Of a DNA stretch of 9,097 nt, positions 5,991 to 9,097 are shown piece after piece. The first letter of the stretch is position 1; every line of letters begins with the position of its first letter. Under the pieces are notes generated by a model. That model was not told where the DNA came from. It did not search any database and was given only the letters and a program-made list of their open reading frames with translations. Source of the stretch: Acidobacteriota bacterium. GTDB lineage: Bacteria > Acidobacteriota > Terriglobia > UBA7540. Location of the stretch: positions 1 to 9,097 of the forward strand of contig PMYF01000802.1 of NCBI GenBank assembly GCA_003171295.1, read 5' to 3'. Position numbers and translations under genes: made by a program.

Positions 5991-7253
5991 TTAAGGATAA
6001 AGACCGCGCAGCGTGGTTGCTTCCGCGACGCGGCTGATGCCGAGCATGTTGGCGGCTGTACGCATACTGACCTTGTGATCGAGGCGAATCTTCAGAACCT
6101 CGGCGAAGCTGGTCTTCATGACCCGCTCCAGGCGGTTATAAACGTCCTGTGCTTCCCAGAACAGGTGCTGTTCGTCCTGCACCCATTCGAAGTAGGACAC
6201 CGTCACACCACCGGCATTGCAGAGAATGTCCGGGATGAGGAATATGCCGTTCTTCTCCAGGATGGCGTCTCCTTCGGGGGTGACCGGTCCGTTTGCTGCC
6301 TCACCGACGATCTTAGCCTTCACCTTGCCGGCATTGCTACCGTCAATGGCGTTTTCCAAGGCGGCTGGAATAAGGATGTCACACTCCAGTGCGAACAATT
6401 CCGCCGGGCTGATGGGTTCGGAATCGGGGAAGCCCACCACGCCGCCCGTCTTCTCTTTGTGCGCGATCAGCTTGGTAACGTCCAGCCCTTTGCTGTTGTG
6501 AACGCAGCCGCGGGAATCATTGGCCGCGATGACGCGCGCTTTATTGTCGTGCATAAGGTGGGCGGCAATGGACCCGGCGTTGCCGAAGCCCTGCACCACT
6601 ACCCTTGCACCCGCGATGGGAATGTGGAGGTGTTCCGCTGCACTGCAGACCGTATAGTACACTCCCCGGCCTGTGGCCTCGTTCCGGCCCAGCGACCCAC
6701 CCAGAGCGATCGGCTTGCCGGTAACCACTCCGGAAACCGGATAGCCCTTGGTCATGCTATAGGTGTCCATGATCCATGCCATGATCTGCGAGTTGGTATA
6801 GACATCCGGAGCCGGAATGTCTTTCTCCGGGCCAATCAGCGGCAGAATCGCACTCGCATAGCGGCGCGTGAGGCGCTCAAGCTCAACTTGAGACATCGCT
6901 TTGGGATTGCAGGTCACACCACCCTTGCCACCGCCGAAGGGAATGTTGACCACGGCGCACTTCCAGGTCATCCAAGTGGCCAGTGCTTTGACTTCATCGA
7001 GCGTAACGCCAGGATGATAACGGATTCCCCCTTTTGCCGGCCCCCGCGCCGTGCTGTGCTGGACGCGATAGCCCGCGAAGCTCTGAATGTGCCCGTTGTC
7101 CATCCGCACGGGAAGACTTACCTCCAAGATCCGTTCCGGGGACCTAATCATGTTGCGTATGTTTTCGTCTAACTGTAGAGCATCCGCCGCGAGATTGAAA
7201 TTTTCCATGGCGGAATCGTACGCGGTTTTTACCGTTTGATTTGATACTCCCAT
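5991..7253 (-). CDS. gdhA: Glutamate dehydrogenase (Glu/Leu/Phe/Val dehydrogenase family)
   Basis: A 420-residue cytoplasmic dehydrogenase interconverting glutamate with 2-oxoglutarate plus ammonium. The length matches the small hexameric bacterial GDH type. The N-terminal dimerisation/substrate domain carries GPAKGGIRYHP (71-81) with substrate lysine K74, K98 in MTWKCAVVN, the catalytic lysine K110 in PFGGGKGGV, and catalytic Asp150 in PAPDVYT. The Rossmann domain has GFGNAG (222-227) and an acidic residue after the second strand (ANDSRG, Asp246), which is more compatible with NAD than NADP, though coenzyme choice is not proven. The C-terminal part includes NAGGVTVSYFEWVQ (346-359), with the family's serine at 353. 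The start ATG at 7253 is preceded by AGGGGG eight bases upstream. It is divergent to the GltA/NfnB-like gene across a 320-bp spacer, linking ammonium assimilation or glutamate breakdown to glutamate synthase-type chemistry. Leucine or valine dehydrogenase is less likely given the 420-residue length and the GDH-type motifs. Confidence 0.95.
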   Translation of the reverse strand: MGVSNQTVKTAYDSAMENFNLAADALQLDENIRNMIRSPERILEVSLPVRMDNGHIQSFAGYRVQHSTARGPAKGGIRYHPGVTLDEVKALATWMTWKCAVVNIPFGGGKGGVTCNPKAMSQVELERLTRRYASAILPLIGPEKDIPAPDVYTNSQIMAWIMDTYSMTKGYPVSGVVTGKPIALGGSLGRNEATGRGVYYTVCSAAEHLHIPIAGARVVVQGFGNAGSIAAHLMHDNKARVIAANDSRGCVHNSKGLDVTKLIAHKEKTGGVVGFPDSEPISPAELFALECDILIPAALENAIDGSNAGKVKAKIVGEAANGPVTPEGDAILEKNGIFLIPDILCNAGGVTVSYFEWVQDEQHLFWEAQDVYNRLERVMKTSFAEVLKIRLDHKVSMRTAANMLGISRVAEATTLRGLYP

Positions 7254-7298
7254 TTCGTATACCCCCTATTTGCGAGGAACAATTGAAAGTCCCGCGCG

Positions 7299-7327
7299 AG
7301 TATGCAGCAAGTTGCGAACCAACACAA
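7299..7327 (-). promoter_or_regulatory. Weak candidate promoter for glutamate dehydrogenase
   Basis: On the minus strand TTGTGT (plus 7322-7327) and CATACT (plus 7299-7304) are separated by exactly 17 bases. The match to consensus is three of six and four of six, so this is only a candidate. Transcription would start near 7292, with a leader of about 39 bases. Confidence 0.2.
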
Positions 7328-7345
7328 TACCTGGAAATAATGGCA

Positions 7346-7354
7346 TGATATAAT
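7346..7354 (+). promoter_or_regulatory. Extended -10 promoter for the GltA/NfnB-like gene
   Basis: TGATATAAT contains a perfect TATAAT (7349-7354) preceded by the TGn extension. No good -35 is at 16-19 bases, which is tolerated in extended -10 promoters. If used, transcription would begin near 7361 and give a leader of about 213 bases before the GTG at 7574. Confidence 0.4.
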
Positions 7355-7413
7355 GTCTGATACGACAGTTTGTTCATTCCGCCGTGCGCAGAACCGCGGT
7401 TTTTTCGAATTAG

Positions 7414-7523
7414 CACGGGAGTGCGCCCGGTATTCAGTGGCAAATAAATGCACTCGTGTCGATCTGGTGGGGAGCAGGTGCGGAGGCTCCCGTTTGCGTG
7501 TTCCGGGCGAGCCCGGGCAACGC
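7414..7523 (+). promoter_or_regulatory. Potentially structured 5' leader upstream of the GltA/NfnB-like gene
   Basis: Three stems follow one another. GAGTGC (7419-7424) pairs with GCACTC (7450-7455), with a flanking CAC/GTG extension (7414-7416 and 7456-7458). GGGAGC (7470-7475) pairs with GCTCCC (7486-7491). GCGT...TCCGGG (7496-7507) pairs with CCCGGG...ACGC (7512-7523) around a CGAG loop, with a two-by-two internal mismatch and one T-G pair. High GC makes chance hairpins likely. No known riboswitch class is recognised. Confidence 0.35.
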
Positions 7524-7561
7524 ACTTGCTGGGTATAAGCGCGCAGTGAGAGGGCAACCTC

Positions 7562-7567
7562 AGGGGG
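7562..7567 (+). promoter_or_regulatory. Ribosome binding site deciding a GTG start
   Basis: AGGGGG lies six bases before the GTG at 7574. The reading frame is closed by TGA at 7547-7549, and no other start codon occurs in frame between, so the GTG is well supported. The glutamate dehydrogenase gene uses the same AGGGGG form. Confidence 0.7.
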
Positions 7568-7573
7568 AAAACA

Positions 7574-9097
7574 GTGGACTCACAGATTCCTAAGCCGACG
7601 CATGCACGTCCGGAGGAACCTAAACCAAAGCCGCGACCGAATCCCAAGGCGCCTCGCCAAGCCCTGCCCTTGCGGTCACCCGAGGTGCGGGTGGCGGGCT
7701 GTGAAGAGGTCTCCCTGGGCTTCTCCCTGGAGCAAGTCCGGGTCGAGGCGCTGCGTTGCCTGCAATGCAAGGAGCCGGTATGTGTCGAGGCCTGTCCGCT
7801 GCACCTCGACATCAAGAGCTTCATCGGTTTGATGGCGCAAGGTGAGTTCGAAGCAGCCTTCCAGAAGATCGGCGAGCAAAGCCCTTTTCCGGGGATTTGC
7901 GGGCGCGTCTGCCAACACGAACTGTACTGTGAGAAGGTTTGCTTGCTGGGGAAGAAGCTCGACCCCGTGGCGATTGGTTCGCTCGAGCGCTTCGCGGCGG
8001 ACCAGCACGGGAAGACGGAATCACCCGCCGTGCCGGCAGAGCCTTCTCCCCAGGGTGCTCGCGTCGCCCTGGTGGGCAGCGGCCCGGCCTCTCTGATTGC
8101 GGCGTATGATCTGGCCCGGAAGGGATATCGCGTGACGATCTTCGAAGCCTTGCACCAACTGGGGGGCGTGCTGGCATACGGCATTCCGAATTTTCGCTTG
8201 CCCAGAGGAATCATCCGCGAGGAAATCGACCGGCTGCGAGCCTTAGGTGTGGAGTTCCGGAAAGATGTCATCGTAGGAAGGACCCAGTCCCTCGAAGAAT
8301 TGTTTGCGGAAGGTTTCCAGGCAGTGTTCCTGGGCACTGGCGCCGGCCTGCCGCACTTGATGAACATTCCGGGCGAAAACCTGATCGGGGTATACACCGC
8401 CAATGAATTCCTCACGCGGCTAAACCTGATGGAAGCTTTTCGTTTCCCGGAGTCTGACACCCCGGTGCGGATAGGGGCGCGGACCGTGGTGGTGGGCGGC
8501 GGGAACTCGGCTATGGACGCCGCGCGTTGGGCGCGCCGCATGGGCAGCGAGACCACCATCCTGTTCCGGCGCGGACGGGCTGAGTTGCGCGCCCGGCTGG
8601 AGGAGATCGAGCACGCCGAAGAAGAGGGTGTGCACTTTGAGTTTCTGGCGGCGCCCGTCCGCCTGCTGGGCGACGAAAAAGGAACCTTGCGCGAGATGGA
8701 GTGCATCCGCATGCAACTGGGCGAGCCCGACGAATCGGGCCGCCCCTCGCCCGTTCCCCTACCGGGCTCGGAGTATCGAGTGCCGGTCGATACCGTCGTC
8801 ATGGCCATCGGGCAAAGCGCCAATCCGACCGTGCAGCGTGCTACGCCGCAACTGGCGACGAACCGCGGCAAAATCACTACCGACGGGACGGGGCAGACGA
8901 GCCTCGCGAAAGTTTTCGCTGGCGGGGATGTCGTGCGAGGCGGTTCTACCGTGATTCTAGCCATGCGCGACGGGCGCGCGGCCGCGGCAGCGATTGACCA
9001 GGCCTTGCAGGGTCCCGAGGCGGCGGGTGTGGCTCCTGCCCAGGCCCCACATACGGTCGTCCCGGGCCGGGTGGAAAACCGCATCCTCGCCAAGCGA
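7574..9097 (+). CDS. gltA: NADPH-linked glutamate synthase small-subunit-like flavoprotein (GltA/NfnB type), 3' end outside window
   Basis: An iron-sulfur flavoprotein with 508 codons in the window and no stop. Residues 1-30 are a proline/lysine-rich tail. The N-terminal helical domain holds two cysteine sets for 4Fe-4S clusters: Cys62, 65, 70, 74 (C-x2-C-x4-C-x3-CP) and Cys109, 113, 119, 123. The FAD-binding loop is GSGPAS (168-173), and GGGNSAMDAAR (308-318) binds NADPH. RRGRAELRARLEEIEHAEEEG (332-352) is typical of the family, and FAGGDVVRGGSTVILAMRDGR (448-468) is the second FAD motif. This is the homotetrameric 'GltA' type, which has no glutaminase or synthase domain. Many such proteins work as NfnB, the large subunit of NADH-dependent reduced ferredoxin:NADP oxidoreductase, so true glutamate synthase activity is uncertain. 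The family normally ends near residue 475; here the frame continues through an Ala/Pro linker to VENRILAKR. It is divergent to gdhA. Confidence 0.9.
   Translation, partial: MDSQIPKPTHARPEEPKPKPRPNPKAPRQALPLRSPEVRVAGCEEVSLGFSLEQVRVEALRCLQCKEPVCVEACPLHLDIKSFIGLMAQGEFEAAFQKIGEQSPFPGICGRVCQHELYCEKVCLLGKKLDPVAIGSLERFAADQHGKTESPAVPAEPSPQGARVALVGSGPASLIAAYDLARKGYRVTIFEALHQLGGVLAYGIPNFRLPRGIIREEIDRLRALGVEFRKDVIVGRTQSLEELFAEGFQAVFLGTGAGLPHLMNIPGENLIGVYTANEFLTRLNLMEAFRFPESDTPVRIGARTVVVGGGNSAMDAARWARRMGSETTILFRRGRAELRARLEEIEHAEEEGVHFEFLAAPVRLLGDEKGTLREMECIRMQLGEPDESGRPSPVPLPGSEYRVPVDTVVMAIGQSANPTVQRATPQLATNRGKITTDGTGQTSLAKVFAGGDVVRGGSTVILAMRDGRAAAAAIDQALQGPEAAGVAPAQAPHTVVPGRVENRILAKR

Larger units (their letters stand above)
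7254..7573. promoter_or_regulatory. Divergent regulatory region between gdhA and the GltA/NfnB-like gene
   Basis: A 320-bp gene-free region serving both divergent genes. It holds an AGGGGG ribosome site for each gene (minus-strand G-run at 7262-7266; plus 7562-7567), a consensus extended -10 for the rightward gene (7346-7354), a weak -35/-10 pair for the leftward gene (7299-7327), and several potential stems between 7380 and 7525. Short open frames inside it, such as the one from 7353, have no ribosome site and no recognisable content. Confidence 0.6.

Noticed and set aside
7353..7538. 61-codon open frame in the divergent spacer
   Set aside because: Its ATG overlaps the TATAAT box, it has no ribosome site, and the sequence is a translation of hairpin-rich GC DNA.
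7144..9093. Long 649-codon open frame on the minus strand opposite the GltA-like gene
   Set aside because: The plus strand encodes a clear GltA/NfnB-type protein with all its motifs. The minus-strand product is Arg/Ser/Pro-rich with no domain and also overlaps the gdhA 5' end, as expected for antisense to a high-GC gene.

Overview
The window is high-GC bacterial chromosomal DNA, probably from an uncultured Acidobacteriota-like organism. This assignment is an inference from three things: the gene families present, the many Shine-Dalgarno sites of the AGGAGG/AGGGGG type, and a palindromic interspersed repeat built on TGTCATTCT...AAGAATCTC, which I recall as common in such genomes. No rRNA, tRNA, CRISPR array, transposase or phage gene is visible.

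Layout: (1) 1-666 (+) is the 3' half of a uroporphyrinogen-decarboxylase-superfamily (URO-D/MtaA-like) gene cut by the window edge. (2) 667-1110 is a gene-free spacer holding a nested palindromic repeat of about 190 bp. (3) 1111-2385 (+) is a complete second URO-D-superfamily gene, a tandem paralogue of the first (about 70% identical by eye over the shared part). (4) 2485-3498 (-) is a 3-hydroxyacyl-CoA-dehydrogenase-family protein, and just upstream of it on the same strand (5) 3596-5656 (-) is an exported GH20-type beta-N-acetylhexosaminidase; the two may form an operon. (6) 5657-5990 is intergenic, with a hairpin just past the glutamate dehydrogenase stop. (7) 5991-7253 (-) is a hexameric-type glutamate dehydrogenase. 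(8) 7254-7573 is a divergent regulatory region with a consensus extended -10 and several potential leader hairpins. (9) 7574-9097 (+) is a homotetrameric-type GltA/NfnB-like flavoprotein, open at the right edge.

How the genes may work together: the right half is a nitrogen/redox module. Glutamate dehydrogenase (ammonium and 2-oxoglutarate to or from glutamate) is transcribed divergently from a GltA/NfnB-like NADPH-linked iron-sulfur flavoprotein. The left half is catabolic in flavour: an exported exo-hexosaminidase releasing amino sugars, a dehydrogenase with an unusual active-site loop, and two URO-D-fold proteins with a thiol/zinc-type His-x-Cys motif. The URO-D-fold proteins are much more likely cobamide- or methyl-transfer-type enzymes than haem-pathway HemE. 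Links between these left-hand genes are inferred only from position.

No defence system or clearly new multi-gene system is visible. The most interesting items are the C-terminal extension of the GltA-like protein (possible in-frame fusion to an NfnA/SudB-like domain), the nested palindromic repeat between the two URO-D paralogues, the structured divergent leader, and the variant active-site motifs in the URO-D, HADH-like and GH20 proteins.
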